From positions 1 through 64,000 of the forward strand of contig JAGQZQ010000003.1 in the NCBI GenBank assembly GCA_020435415.1: a stretch of 64,000 bases of DNA. Reading direction: 5' to 3'. The notes below the pieces were generated by a model that saw only the letters and a program-made list of their open reading frames with translations, did not search any database and was not told the DNA's origin. The translations under genes and the position numbers were made by a program. Each line of letters starts with the position of its first letter. Position 1 is the first letter of the stretch. The DNA comes from Flavobacteriales bacterium (GTDB lineage: Bacteria; Bacteroidota; Bacteroidia; JACJYZ01). Positions 53,175-62,072 of the stretch are shown piece after piece.

Positions 53175-53885
53175 ATGGACAGGAGGGACAAGGAACGAGG
53201 TGTACATGCCGATAATTTCTGGTTCCGTGGAAAAAAGTCTCTGATCCAAACCCTTCTTCGTGCTTACGTGCCTGTGCCCGGTGTTAACATCCTGAATGTG
53301 GGTGCCGGCACGGGAGATGATATGCATGTGATTCACCCTTTTGGAAAGGTATATGCCACGGACCCGGATGAGGCATCGGTAGCCATGATTCCGGAACAGT
53401 ATTGTGTAGAGAAGAAGGTGGCCGATGCCCTGCATCTCCCTTATTCAGATGGGACGTTCGACATTGCGCTTGCTTTTGATGTGCTGGAGCACATAGAAGA
53501 TGATCATGCGGCCATCGCGGAGATAAGACGGGTACTGAAAAAAGACGGACTGTTCATTTTATCCGTGCCTGCCATGCCTGAGCTGTTCGGTGCACATGAT
53601 CGTGCTCTGGGCCATTTCCGCAGATATGATCAGGATATGCTGAGGTCCGGCTTTGTGCATGGATGGGAGAATCTTCTATTGAAGTGGTGGAATACCACAC
53701 TGTATCCTCTGGCTGCCAGGAAAAGAAAGAAGGACAGGGCAAAAAAAGATGAAGTGGAAGCACCGCGGTTACCTGCCGTTATTGATCGGGTGTTCGGATA
53801 TATTCTGCAACGCGAATCCCAGGCGATTGTTCATTCCAAAGCCCATCGCGGCCTCAGTCTGGTTGCTGTTTTCAGGAAGAGATAA
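53175..53885 (+). CDS. Class I SAM-dependent methyltransferase
   Basis: A 236-residue methyltransferase. Motif I is NVGAGTGDD (about 41-49), an acidic residue follows in YATDPDE (about 61-67), and motif IV-like LAFDVLEHIEDD is near 99-110, as in ubiE/UbiG-type methyltransferases. The C-terminal part includes a Lys/Arg-rich patch and a short hydrophobic segment (about 160-170), consistent with membrane-lipid or lipid-linked substrates. It follows the flavoprotein gene by 23 bases and is convergent with the GT2 gene. The substrate is unknown. Confidence 0.87.
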   Translation: MDRRDKERGVHADNFWFRGKKSLIQTLLRAYVPVPGVNILNVGAGTGDDMHVIHPFGKVYATDPDEASVAMIPEQYCVEKKVADALHLPYSDGTFDIALAFDVLEHIEDDHAAIAEIRRVLKKDGLFILSVPAMPELFGAHDRALGHFRRYDQDMLRSGFVHGWENLLLKWWNTTLYPLAARKRKKDRAKKDEVEAPRLPAVIDRVFGYILQRESQAIVHSKAHRGLSLVAVFRKR

Positions 53886-53891
53886 CGTCAT

Positions 53892-54632
53892 TCAGCTTTT
53901 CGACCGGAGTCCTCGGATGGTCCGGAACATCTGAAAGCCGTCGCGAAAAACATTCACTTTGGATCCGGCAGTTTCATTCCAGTGCACCGGCAATGACACG
54001 ATGGGAATATGGTTGTGATGGATGTTCATCAATACCTCTACATCATGCGCAAAGCTGTAGTCATTCAGATTTTCAAAAGCCGCTCGCGCAATTGCTGTGG
54101 GGTAGCATTTGAATCCGCATTGGGTATCATCGAAAGGCATGCGGGTGTACATACGAACCAGTCGATTAAAGGCCAGCCCAATGCTTCTCCGGAACCAGGA
54201 ATAGCGGACGATCCGGTGTTGGATGCCCTTCTCCCTTGAGCCTATGTAGACCTTATTGTCTTCCTCCCCTATCCAACCTTTTTCATTCCAGTACCTCCAC
54301 TCTTCCGGTCCTGTTGCCAGGTCCGCGTCCAATGTAATGCACCAGGGGGTTTCACATTGCTGTATTCCCTGATAAAGCGCCCAGCCCTTCCCCTTGTTGT
54401 TGGGGTAGCTGATGGTACGAAAAGGAATGCCGGGCGACAGCGTTTGCAGGTGTTCACAGAGATCATGCAGGCGTGATTCCGTATCATCGGTACTTCCGTC
54501 GTTCACGAAAATGATGCCGGGCTGATCCGGGTGAATGGCGTACAGGTCACCTAATTTTCTTCGGGTAACATCCAGGCGGTGGGACTCATTGTAGCAGGGA
54601 ATGATGAACGTTATTTCTGACGAAGAGATCAT
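53892..54632 (-). CDS. Family 2 glycosyltransferase, dolichyl-phosphate glucosyltransferase-like
   Basis: A 246-residue GT-A enzyme. Motifs: IIPCYNES (9-16), FVNDGSTDDTE (about 42-52), LDADLATGPEE (about 97-107) with the DxD metal site, GSREKG (about 126-131) and DDTQCGFKCYP (about 163-173), as in ALG5-type polyprenyl-phosphate hexose synthases. No transmembrane helix is present at the C-terminus. It would make a polyprenyl-phosphoryl hexose, the donor class used by GT-C enzymes such as those at 9909 and 49788. It is convergent with the methyltransferase gene and follows the acetoacetyl-CoA synthetase gene by 18 bases. Confidence 0.88.
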   Translation of the reverse strand: MISSSEITFIIPCYNESHRLDVTRRKLGDLYAIHPDQPGIIFVNDGSTDDTESRLHDLCEHLQTLSPGIPFRTISYPNNKGKGWALYQGIQQCETPWCITLDADLATGPEEWRYWNEKGWIGEEDNKVYIGSREKGIQHRIVRYSWFRRSIGLAFNRLVRMYTRMPFDDTQCGFKCYPTAIARAAFENLNDYSFAHDVEVLMNIHHNHIPIVSLPVHWNETAGSKVNVFRDGFQMFRTIRGLRSKS

Positions 54633-54650
54633 GATGAAAGGCAGGCCTGA

Positions 54651-56618
54651 TCAGGCGGTGGCCAGCTTCATGAATACATCGAGTGCTGCAGGGTTTCTCA
54701 TGGCATCTTTGCTTACCGCCTTTTTGGGATCCATACCCATGAGAATCTTCTTTACGGGAGCTTCCATTTTCTTGCCGCTGATGGTATACGGAATCTCAGA
54801 AACCTCTATGATCTCATCGGGAACGTGTCTTGGAGAATATGCACTTTTCAACGTAGCGTTGATCTTATCTTTCATGGCATCGTTCAGCGGATGCCCGGAT
54901 GACATAACCACGAACAGGGGCATGTAATATGAGCCGCCATCTTTCTCAAGGCATACCACCAGGCTATCCGCCACTTCCGGGATGCTGTCCACAGCACTAT
55001 ACACCTCACTGGTGCCTATGCGCACGCCGCCCCGGTTGAGGGTGGCATCGGAACGGCCGTAAATGATCAGGCTGCCATGATCGGTAATGCGAAGCCAGTC
55101 GCCATGACGCCAGATTCCGGGATACATTTCAAAATAACTGGCGCGATATTTCTCCTGGCCTTCATCGTTCCAAAAGAAGACCGGCATGGAAGGCATGGGC
55201 TGTGTGATGACCATCTCCCCCACTTCATCATAGATCGCTTCACCATCGTCATTAAATGCCTCCACAGCGCAACCGAGCATGCGGCATTGGATCTCCCCTT
55301 TGTGTACAGGTAGCAAGGGCGACCCGCCGACAAAGCCGCTGCATATATCGGTACCACCGCTCAATGAAATGAGCCACATGTCTTGTTTGATGTGGTCGTA
55401 CAACCACTCGAACGCTTCGGGTGGTAATGGCGACCCGGTGGATCCAACGGAGCGCAATGCAGGAAATTTATTTTGCCCCGCATACGACACCCCTTTCTTC
55501 ATGCAGGCAATATAGTAGGCGGCACCTCCACCGAAGTGATTGATGCCTGCCTCTGCAGCAAAGTTCCAGAGTGCATGAATGTCGGGCCAGGCGGCGGCTC
55601 CCTCGTAGATCACCACGGTGGATCCATGAAGCAGTGCGGAATTTGCATAGTTCCACATCATCCATCCTGTGGTACTGTACCAGAAGAACCGGTCTCCCGG
55701 TTTACAATCCTGATGCAGTCCCAGGGCTTTCAAATGTTCCAGTAAAATGCCTCCCTGACTGTGGGTGATCGCCTTGGGCTTTCCTGTAGTACCGGAAGAG
55801 TACAATACCCAGATGGGATGGTCAAAAGAAACCGGAGTGAAGGTGAGTTTCCCCGAAGCTGTCTTGACCACATCATTCCATAACACGATGTTTGGGATGG
55901 ATGGTAGCGGGGCATCGGTATTCAGATACGGAAACCATACCACATGCTCCAGGGTCGGCAGGGCGCTGACTAGTTCCTGCGCAGCAGCGGTCTTATCAAA
56001 TGGCTTACCGTTATAACTGTAGCCATCGGAAGTGAACAGCACCTTGGGTTCGATTTGCTGGAAGCGGTCCACCACACTTGCTGTTCCGAAATCAGGTGAG
56101 CAACTGGACCATATCGCCCCGATGCTGTTGGTGGCAAGAAAGGCCATCAGTGCTTCCGGTGTGTTAGGCAGAAAAGAAACCACCCGATCGCCTTTGGAGA
56201 CTCCTTTGTTTTTTAACCAGGCGGCGATGGCAGCAACCCTGGATTCCAGTTCTTTCCATGAAATATGTTGAATGGGATGCCTTTCGGATTTGAAGATGAT
56301 GGCAGGATGCTGATCATTAGACTGCCTGAACACGTGTTCGGCATAATTGAGGGTACTACCTGTAAACCACCTGGTGCCCATGATGGTCCCGGAGGGCACG
56401 TCGATCACCTTTTCATAGTCGGAATGGGAGATGACGTCGTAATATTCCCAGATGGAAAGCCAGAAGTCGGCAATATGATCCACAGACCATTTTCTAAGAT
56501 CTTCGTAGGATTCAAAGGATAATTTCCTGTGATCCTTGATCCACCGAAGGTATTGGGCCATGTTGGTTTGTTCCTTCCAGGCCGTTGATGGGTTCCAGAG
56601 AACGGGTGCACTTTCCAT
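54651..56618 (-). CDS. Acetoacetyl-CoA synthetase
   Basis: A 655-residue ANL ligase that activates acetoacetate to acetoacetyl-CoA with ATP. It has the P-loop VLYSSGTTGKPKAITHS (about 275-291), GWMMWNYANSALLHGST (about 322-338), SLSGGTDICSGFVGG (about 420-434) and the C-terminal SGKKMEAPVKKIL with the acetylatable Lys (about 622-634). The start at ATG 56618 lies 7 bases after the PBP1A stop and gives the normal N-terminus; the longer frame overlaps PBP1A. It would salvage ketone bodies or poly-hydroxybutyrate-derived acetoacetate. Confidence 0.93.
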   Translation of the reverse strand: MESAPVLWNPSTAWKEQTNMAQYLRWIKDHRKLSFESYEDLRKWSVDHIADFWLSIWEYYDVISHSDYEKVIDVPSGTIMGTRWFTGSTLNYAEHVFRQSNDQHPAIIFKSERHPIQHISWKELESRVAAIAAWLKNKGVSKGDRVVSFLPNTPEALMAFLATNSIGAIWSSCSPDFGTASVVDRFQQIEPKVLFTSDGYSYNGKPFDKTAAAQELVSALPTLEHVVWFPYLNTDAPLPSIPNIVLWNDVVKTASGKLTFTPVSFDHPIWVLYSSGTTGKPKAITHSQGGILLEHLKALGLHQDCKPGDRFFWYSTTGWMMWNYANSALLHGSTVVIYEGAAAWPDIHALWNFAAEAGINHFGGGAAYYIACMKKGVSYAGQNKFPALRSVGSTGSPLPPEAFEWLYDHIKQDMWLISLSGGTDICSGFVGGSPLLPVHKGEIQCRMLGCAVEAFNDDGEAIYDEVGEMVITQPMPSMPVFFWNDEGQEKYRASYFEMYPGIWRHGDWLRITDHGSLIIYGRSDATLNRGGVRIGTSEVYSAVDSIPEVADSLVVCLEKDGGSYYMPLFVVMSSGHPLNDAMKDKINATLKSAYSPRHVPDEIIEVSEIPYTISGKKMEAPVKKILMGMDPKKAVSKDAMRNPAALDVFMKLATA

Positions 56619-56625
56619 GGGGCGA

Positions 56626-59049
56626 TCAGTTCGAGAACGGGTCATCAAAACCCCCGCTGTCATTATTTTTCTTGTATGATTTACAATCGGTGGTACGGGT
56701 GGGCTCTTTGGCAGGTCGCTCGAAGTCTTCTTTGGATATGTCGAGTTTCGGATCTGCATAAACCTTATTCATATAGTATCCCCATATGGGCAGGGCGGTA
56801 TTGGCACCTTGTCCCAGGTACAGACTGGTGAAGCGCACGCTGCGGTCTTCTGCACCCACCCACACGCCGGTCACGAGATCCGGGGTGATACCCAGGAACC
56901 ATCCGTCGGATTGGTTTTGTGTGGTTCCCGTTTTAGCTCCGAAGGGCGTCTTGATTCCGGCATACGGTCTTGATCCCCGAAGTCGCATGGCGGTTCCGGT
57001 CCACTTGCCTTTGGGGTCACAACAGGCCCCGTTTACCACCGCCTTCAACATGTTCAGCATGATGTAAGCGGTTTCTTCGCTCATGGGTTCTTCACGCTTT
57101 TGTTTGAAGCGGTAGATCACATTGCCGTATTTATCTTCAATGTGGGTAAGGTAAATGGGTTCCAGCCACATGCCCTTATTGGCAAAGGTGGAGGTGGCTC
57201 CCGTCAGTTCATATATCGTCAGGTCAGCCACACCGAGGCAGAGAGAAGGTACCGGCTCCAACGGACTCGTGATCCCCATTTTTCTTGCCAGTGACACCAC
57301 GGCCTGCGGACCGTATTGTTTCATCACCCAGGCGGTGGCCGTATTGATGGAGTTGGCCAGACCGTACTTGAGAGAGATCATACCACCGTACACACCGTCG
57401 GCATTTTTTGGTGACCAGTCTTCCGGCAGACTAAAGCGATCCTTTTCAAAGATCACCGGATAGTTAGCCACCTCGTGACATGGATCCAGGCCTTGCTGAA
57501 TAGCCAGTGCATACACGATGGGTTTGAAGGTGGATCCCACCTGTCTTCTTCCCTGGTACACGTGGTCGTACTTGAAGTGCTGGTAATTGATCCCACCCAC
57601 CCAGGCTTTGATAAATCCGGTATGCGGATCCATGGACATCAGTCCGGCCTGCAGAAAACTCTTATAGTACCGGATGGAATCCATCGGCGTCATCACGGTA
57701 TCAATATCTCCCTTCCAGGAGAAAACGTGCATTTCAGTTGGTGTGTTGAAGATGATCGGTATGGAGTCCGGGTCGGTCGCATACCGGACAAACTCACAGT
57801 CGTCGGATGTACAACGGAACACGGGTTGCCCATTGATTTTATCTCTCACCACGTTGCTGGCACCACGCCGTCCGCAGTTGGCACATTGTTTACCTGTGAG
57901 TATGAGATATCTCGGGGACCGTTTCATGGCCAGGGTCATGATCTGTTCCTGTTGTTTTGCAGAGATGCGCGAATCGAAAGGCGAATTTTTTCGCTTCTTA
58001 AGATTCTTGAAGAACTCGTCCTGAAGTTCGCTACCCAGATGTTGGGTAACCGCCCACTCTGCGTGTGCCTGCATGCGGGAATCGAGGGTGGTATAGATGC
58101 GCAGCCCGTCTTTGTAGATATTATAAGGGTTGCCTTCCGTATCGTGGTAGATATACTGACCCGTCTTAGGATCCTTCTGCGCCAGTATTTCGGTGACCTT
58201 GGAACGTAGTACTTCGCGGAAATAGGGAGCGGGGCCTTCTTTGTGGTCCACGATACGATAGTCCAGGCCAAGGGGCAGGGTCCTCACTGAATCATAAACC
58301 TCACGTGTCAGCAGTTTGTTTTTCACCATTTGGCTCAGAACAACTTCCCTACGTTTCATGGTCATCTCCGGGCGTTTAAGCGGATTGTATAAAGCCGGGT
58401 TTTGAGCCATTCCAACCAACATGGCAGACTCCTGCAGGTTCAGGGAATCGGATGGTTTATTGAAATATACATGTGCTGCGGATTCAATACCTACGGCATT
58501 GTTGATGAAATCGAATGTATTGAAGTACATGGCGATGATCTCATCCTTGGTGTATTGTCTTTCCAGTCTGGCAGCAATGACCCATTCTTTGAGTTTCCGG
58601 ATGATCAGTTTGACGAGGGACAGGTTTTGCCTGGGAAAAAGGTTCTTTGCCAATTGCTGTGAAACGGTGCTGGCTCCGCCTGCTCCACCCACGTAAACGA
58701 CCGCACGTATCAGCCCCCGGAGGTCTACGCCGGAATGATCATAAAATCGTTCATCTTCGGTGGCGATCAGTCCCTGGACAAGATATGGGGATAGGTGATC
58801 GAATGTCACATTGGTACGGTTCTCGCTGAAATATTTACCAAGCAGTTTTTTATCTGAAGAATAGATCAGTGTGGCCTGGTTGCTTTTGGGATTCTCAAGT
58901 TCGCGGAACGAAGGCAACGGACCCAATGCCTCGGCTGAAACGGCATAGATCAGTGCTCCGAAACCCAGGATGGGTCCCAGGACCAGTACCCACATCCAAA
59001 TGATGTATCGGGTCCATTTATTTTTTTTCTCCGGAGATTTCTTCGCCAT
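56626..59049 (-). CDS. mrcA: Penicillin-binding protein 1A (bifunctional transglycosylase/transpeptidase) with Cys4 insert
   Basis: An 807-residue class A PBP that builds peptidoglycan. One transmembrane helix (about 14-37). The transglycosylase has catalytic Glu98 in ATEDERFYDHSG. The transpeptidase has SxxK at Ser506-Lys509 (GSTFK), an SIN motif further on and KTGTTQNQSDGWFLG. Between the two, residues 389-418 hold CANC and CTSDDC, a four-Cys zinc-ribbon-like insert (Cys389, 392, 413, 418) that I do not recall in other PBP1A proteins. The start is ATG 59049; the frame opens two codons earlier at a TTG. It follows gldH by 12 bases. Confidence 0.93.
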   Translation of the reverse strand: MAKKSPEKKNKWTRYIIWMWVLVLGPILGFGALIYAVSAEALGPLPSFRELENPKSNQATLIYSSDKKLLGKYFSENRTNVTFDHLSPYLVQGLIATEDERFYDHSGVDLRGLIRAVVYVGGAGGASTVSQQLAKNLFPRQNLSLVKLIIRKLKEWVIAARLERQYTKDEIIAMYFNTFDFINNAVGIESAAHVYFNKPSDSLNLQESAMLVGMAQNPALYNPLKRPEMTMKRREVVLSQMVKNKLLTREVYDSVRTLPLGLDYRIVDHKEGPAPYFREVLRSKVTEILAQKDPKTGQYIYHDTEGNPYNIYKDGLRIYTTLDSRMQAHAEWAVTQHLGSELQDEFFKNLKKRKNSPFDSRISAKQQEQIMTLAMKRSPRYLILTGKQCANCGRRGASNVVRDKINGQPVFRCTSDDCEFVRYATDPDSIPIIFNTPTEMHVFSWKGDIDTVMTPMDSIRYYKSFLQAGLMSMDPHTGFIKAWVGGINYQHFKYDHVYQGRRQVGSTFKPIVYALAIQQGLDPCHEVANYPVIFEKDRFSLPEDWSPKNADGVYGGMISLKYGLANSINTATAWVMKQYGPQAVVSLARKMGITSPLEPVPSLCLGVADLTIYELTGATSTFANKGMWLEPIYLTHIEDKYGNVIYRFKQKREEPMSEETAYIMLNMLKAVVNGACCDPKGKWTGTAMRLRGSRPYAGIKTPFGAKTGTTQNQSDGWFLGITPDLVTGVWVGAEDRSVRFTSLYLGQGANTALPIWGYYMNKVYADPKLDISKEDFERPAKEPTRTTDCKSYKKNNDSGGFDDPFSN

Positions 59050-59061
59050 ATACAACCCTGT

Positions 59062-59538
59062 TTAGGGACGTTCAAATTTTTCTATGCGTATGCCCACTTC
59101 CATGATAAACGGCAGCGGATCAACACGCATTGCCTGCTCCAGTCTAAACCGGTACTTTCCGGCCATCGGGAACCGTACGGCATGTTTCCACATCACCTGC
59201 GAATCCCATATATCACCCATGCCGCTTCCGAGCCATTCGCCAGCCTCATTCGCCAGCAGGACCTGGACGGTGTCCTGTATCACCTGTTCATTAGGGAAGG
59301 TGGTGGCCACCAACATATACAGGTTCCGATATCCGTAGTGCGATGCGTTGCGCACATTCAGGTACACGTTGTATGCCTGGGTGGTGTCGGTGATCTCCGC
59401 TTCAAAGTTGAGGGGCTCAGAAACTTTCCATGCATCTCCCTCAATGGCTTTATTTTCCTCATACACACGGTTCGGATCACATGAGGTAAGGAGTGTGATG
59501 CAACACATGAAGCGTATGATGATCGATGCATGCTTCAT
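59062..59538 (-). CDS. gldH: Gliding motility lipoprotein GldH
   Basis: A 158-residue lipoprotein (lipobox LLTSC, Cys20) with the GldH pattern: DPNRVYEENKAI directly after the Cys, then a beta-rich domain (YNVYLNVRNASHYGYRNLYML) and WKHAVRFPMAGKYRF near 118-132. GldH is required for gliding and T9SS function in flavobacteria. Its ATG overlaps the ricT stop by 4 bases and the PBP1A gene follows, a neighbourhood typical of Bacteroidota. With porW/sprE at 34424 it supports an active T9SS. Confidence 0.88.
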   Translation of the reverse strand: MKHASIIIRFMCCITLLTSCDPNRVYEENKAIEGDAWKVSEPLNFEAEITDTTQAYNVYLNVRNASHYGYRNLYMLVATTFPNEQVIQDTVQVLLANEAGEWLGSGMGDIWDSQVMWKHAVRFPMAGKYRFRLEQAMRVDPLPFIMEVGIRIEKFERP

Positions 59539-60719
59539 GATGCATTCGGTTTTTTACCGGAAGGTCTTCTTCCCCGGTTTTGCTTTTTACGGTTTCCGCC
59601 TTTCCTTCCTTTACCGCGGCTCTTCTTTTTGGTGCGGTCAAATCGTGTCAGGCTGTTATCGCTGATCACGTCTTTGAAATCGGGTTCTACCGGGATGTTC
59701 TGGTACATGGCCGACTTATCCAGCAGATCATCCGGCTTCTCTTGTTCTTTGTTAAGTTGGATGATCTCATTTACGCGATCAAGCGGAAGGCAAATGAAGT
59801 TATTCGGATCCTCTTTGTAGCTATACCACATGAGGCGTTTAAAGATGTCGGTCTTTTGGTGAAAGGCCTGTCCTTTTTGTGTCTCCAGTAATTGGTCTGT
59901 GCGCGGAAATTCTTTGACAGCTTCCATATAGCTGTCGAGTTCATAATTCAGACAGCACTTTAATTTTCCACATTGTCCGGCCAGTTTCTGAGGGTTAATG
60001 GCCAACTGCTGATACCTGGCCGCACTGGTTGAGACGGTCTGAAAGTCCGTAAGCCATGTAGAGCAGCAAAGTTCCCTGCCGCAGGAACCGAGACCGCCAA
60101 GGCGTCCTGCTTCCTGGCGAATACCGATTTGTTTCATTTCCACCCTCACCCTGAATTCGGATGCCAGTTTCTTGATCAGTTCACGGAAATCAACACGGTC
60201 TTCGGCGGTATAGTAAAAGATGGCCTTTGTCCGGTCACCCTGATACTCCACGTCGTTGATCTTCATATCCAGTTTGAACTCTTTGGTGAATTGCCTTGCA
60301 TTCAGCATGGCATCATGTTCAAGGTCCATGGCCTTCGCCCATTTTTCAATATCCCCGGGTTTAGCCAAACGGTATACCTTCCGTATGCCACGGGTCGATG
60401 CCTTTTTACGGCGCATCTGAAGTGCTGCGGTTTCCGTGGAAAGAGATACGATACCGATATCATGCCCGGTAGCTGCTTCTACGGCAACAATATCCCCTTT
60501 CTTAAGTCCCAGCTTTTCTTCATCTCTGAAAAACTCTTTGCGGCCGTTCTTGAATTGCACCTCAACAAATGGTTGATCGGACTGGCCCTGGGCTGGCGGA
60601 ACGGATGCCAGCCAATCGTAGGTGTTGAGCTTGGCACAACTTCCGCTGGCGCAATGTCCTTTGTTACCGCAACCGGCAGGCGTGGCTCCCCGTCCGTTTA
60701 TGCATCCTGCACATCCCAT
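59535..60719 (-). CDS. ricT: RicT/PSP1-domain protein (YaaT-like)
   Basis: A 394-residue cytoplasmic protein. An N-terminal Cys cluster (CAGC, then AGCGNKGHCASGSC within the first 28 residues) and the PSP1 C-terminal domain LGGLGSCGRELCCSTW (about 213-228) and CGKLKCCLNYE (about 254-264) match RicT, which binds an Fe-S cluster with RicA and RicF. The C-terminal 50 residues are Lys/Arg/Gly-rich and probably bind nucleic acid. In Bacillus the complex promotes RNA maturation; the role here is inferred. The gene is followed by gldH with a 4-base overlap. Confidence 0.9.
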   Translation of the reverse strand: MGCAGCINGRGATPAGCGNKGHCASGSCAKLNTYDWLASVPPAQGQSDQPFVEVQFKNGRKEFFRDEEKLGLKKGDIVAVEAATGHDIGIVSLSTETAALQMRRKKASTRGIRKVYRLAKPGDIEKWAKAMDLEHDAMLNARQFTKEFKLDMKINDVEYQGDRTKAIFYYTAEDRVDFRELIKKLASEFRVRVEMKQIGIRQEAGRLGGLGSCGRELCCSTWLTDFQTVSTSAARYQQLAINPQKLAGQCGKLKCCLNYELDSYMEAVKEFPRTDQLLETQKGQAFHQKTDIFKRLMWYSYKEDPNNFICLPLDRVNEIIQLNKEQEKPDDLLDKSAMYQNIPVEPDFKDVISDNSLTRFDRTKKKSRGKGRKGGNRKKQNRGRRPSGKKPNAS

Positions 60720-60794
60720 ATCGTGACTTATCTATACATTAATGTTTGTTAACCATAGGAAACCGGGGTTTCCGTCCAGAGCATATCATCTGCC

Positions 60795-61946
60795 TCACGA
60801 CACCGTTTCGGCTTCCGCTCCGGCGGGCTTCACCTTTAAGGTTTGCCCGTATTCCAGTGACAAATCTAAAAAAAGGATTCTGGGATTGGCGTTTCTTTCG
60901 ATTTCAGCGTATGCCTTACTGAAAATATCAAGCAGTCGTTTGCCATTGTTGGGGTGGATGAATGCATGAAATTTATTGGAGAACTGTCTTTCATCTTCAT
61001 CCATCCGGATCAGGTTTTCGATGCCCAGATTCATCAGCAAATTTTCCCGTATCATGCGTAAGGCGTAGAGCAGAAACAATTTTTGCCGTTCTCTCCCCCA
61101 CCCTGCCACTTCGTCGGCCCAGTCCACCAACCCTGCTACATCCTGTGCATAACAAAGTCTGGACCAGGAGATAAAGCTGAGCTCCATATCCCGGGTGTCT
61201 TCCGCATCCCGAACCAGGTCCATGGCCTGGTTGAAATTTCCTGCACACATGTGCGCGACCCTGTCGGCCTCTTCCGCCGTGCAGTCAAACTTTTGCTGCA
61301 GTGCTGAGGAAATGGCCTGATCGGCCAATGCCGGTACCTTGACATTCTGGAGACGTGAGATAATTGTGGGAAGCAAGTCTTCATGGTTGTGTTCTACAAG
61401 TAGAAAAAGGGACTTACCGGGTGGCTCTTCGAGGACCTTCAGCAACTTGTTGGCCGCATCGGTATTCATTTTTCCCGGCATCCAGATGACAACGAAATTG
61501 TAAGGTGCTTCATAAGCGGTCATGCTCACTTTTCGCATGATCTCTTCGCTTTCTTTCACCGCAATCAATGTTTGCTTGTTGTCAAGGTCTGTCATCTTAT
61601 GCCAGTCGGCAATGGAGAGATAGGGGTTCTCAAGGAAGCCCTGCCTCCATGTCTCAATGTAGGAAGCACTCACCGGTTTGTCTTTATTTGCGGCGATGGG
61701 ATAGACAAAATGCAGATCGGGATGGATCAGTTTGGCCATCTTCTGACATGAAGGGCATTTGCCACATGCATCCGTTTCCTGTTTGTTGCCGCATGCAATG
61801 TAGGTTGCATAGGCTACAGCGAGGGCCAGATTTCCGGATCCTTCCGGTCCCAGAAACAATTGGGCATGGCTGATACGACCTTCTTTGATTGTTTTGATCA
61901 AAGAAAGTTTTACGGCATCCTGGGCAATGATCTCTGAGAATAACAT
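60795..61946 (-). CDS. holB: DNA polymerase III delta-prime subunit
   Basis: A 383-residue clamp-loader subunit. The start MLFSEIIAQ is typical. The Walker A-like loop is degenerate, [11 protein letters not shown], with Asn in place of Lys, as expected for a non-ATPase delta-prime. A four-Cys zinc module is at about 52-65 ([17 protein letters not shown]). [29 protein letters not shown]-type sequence (about 137-163) is characteristic of clamp loaders. The ATG at 61946 is 27 bases after a -7 box; upstream codons in frame are not used. It works with beta clamp loading in replication. Confidence 0.93.
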   Translation of the reverse strand: MLFSEIIAQDAVKLSLIKTIKEGRISHAQLFLGPEGSGNLALAVAYATYIACGNKQETDACGKCPSCQKMAKLIHPDLHFVYPIAANKDKPVSASYIETWRQGFLENPYLSIADWHKMTDLDNKQTLIAVKESEEIMRKVSMTAYEAPYNFVVIWMPGKMNTDAANKLLKVLEEPPGKSLFLLVEHNHEDLLPTIISRLQNVKVPALADQAISSALQQKFDCTAEEADRVAHMCAGNFNQAMDLVRDAEDTRDMELSFISWSRLCYAQDVAGLVDWADEVAGWGRERQKLFLLYALRMIRENLLMNLGIENLIRMDEDERQFSNKFHAFIHPNNGKRLLDIFSKAYAEIERNANPRILFLDLSLEYGQTLKVKPAGAEAETVS

Positions 61947-61973
61947 GGGAACGACAGTAAAATCCTTAGCTCT

Positions 61974-61981
61974 CAAAGATA
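61974..61981 (-). promoter_or_regulatory. -7 box (TATCTTTG) for holB
   Basis: Full match to TAnnTTTG on the minus strand, 27 bases before the holB ATG at 61946. Divergent from the pgk box. Confidence 0.6.
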
Positions 61982-62037
61982 CCCAATTTCCGCTAACGCC
62001 ATTCATCGGTACTTGGTGCGTAAGCGGTTGAATTTGC

Positions 62038-62045
62038 TAATTTTG
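62038..62045 (+). promoter_or_regulatory. -7 box (TAATTTTG) for pgk
   Basis: Full match to TAnnTTTG, 27 bases before the ATG at 62073. It rules out upstream in-frame starts from 62013. Confidence 0.6.
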
Positions 62046-62072
62046 CACGGCAAAACGATAGACCGATACTTC

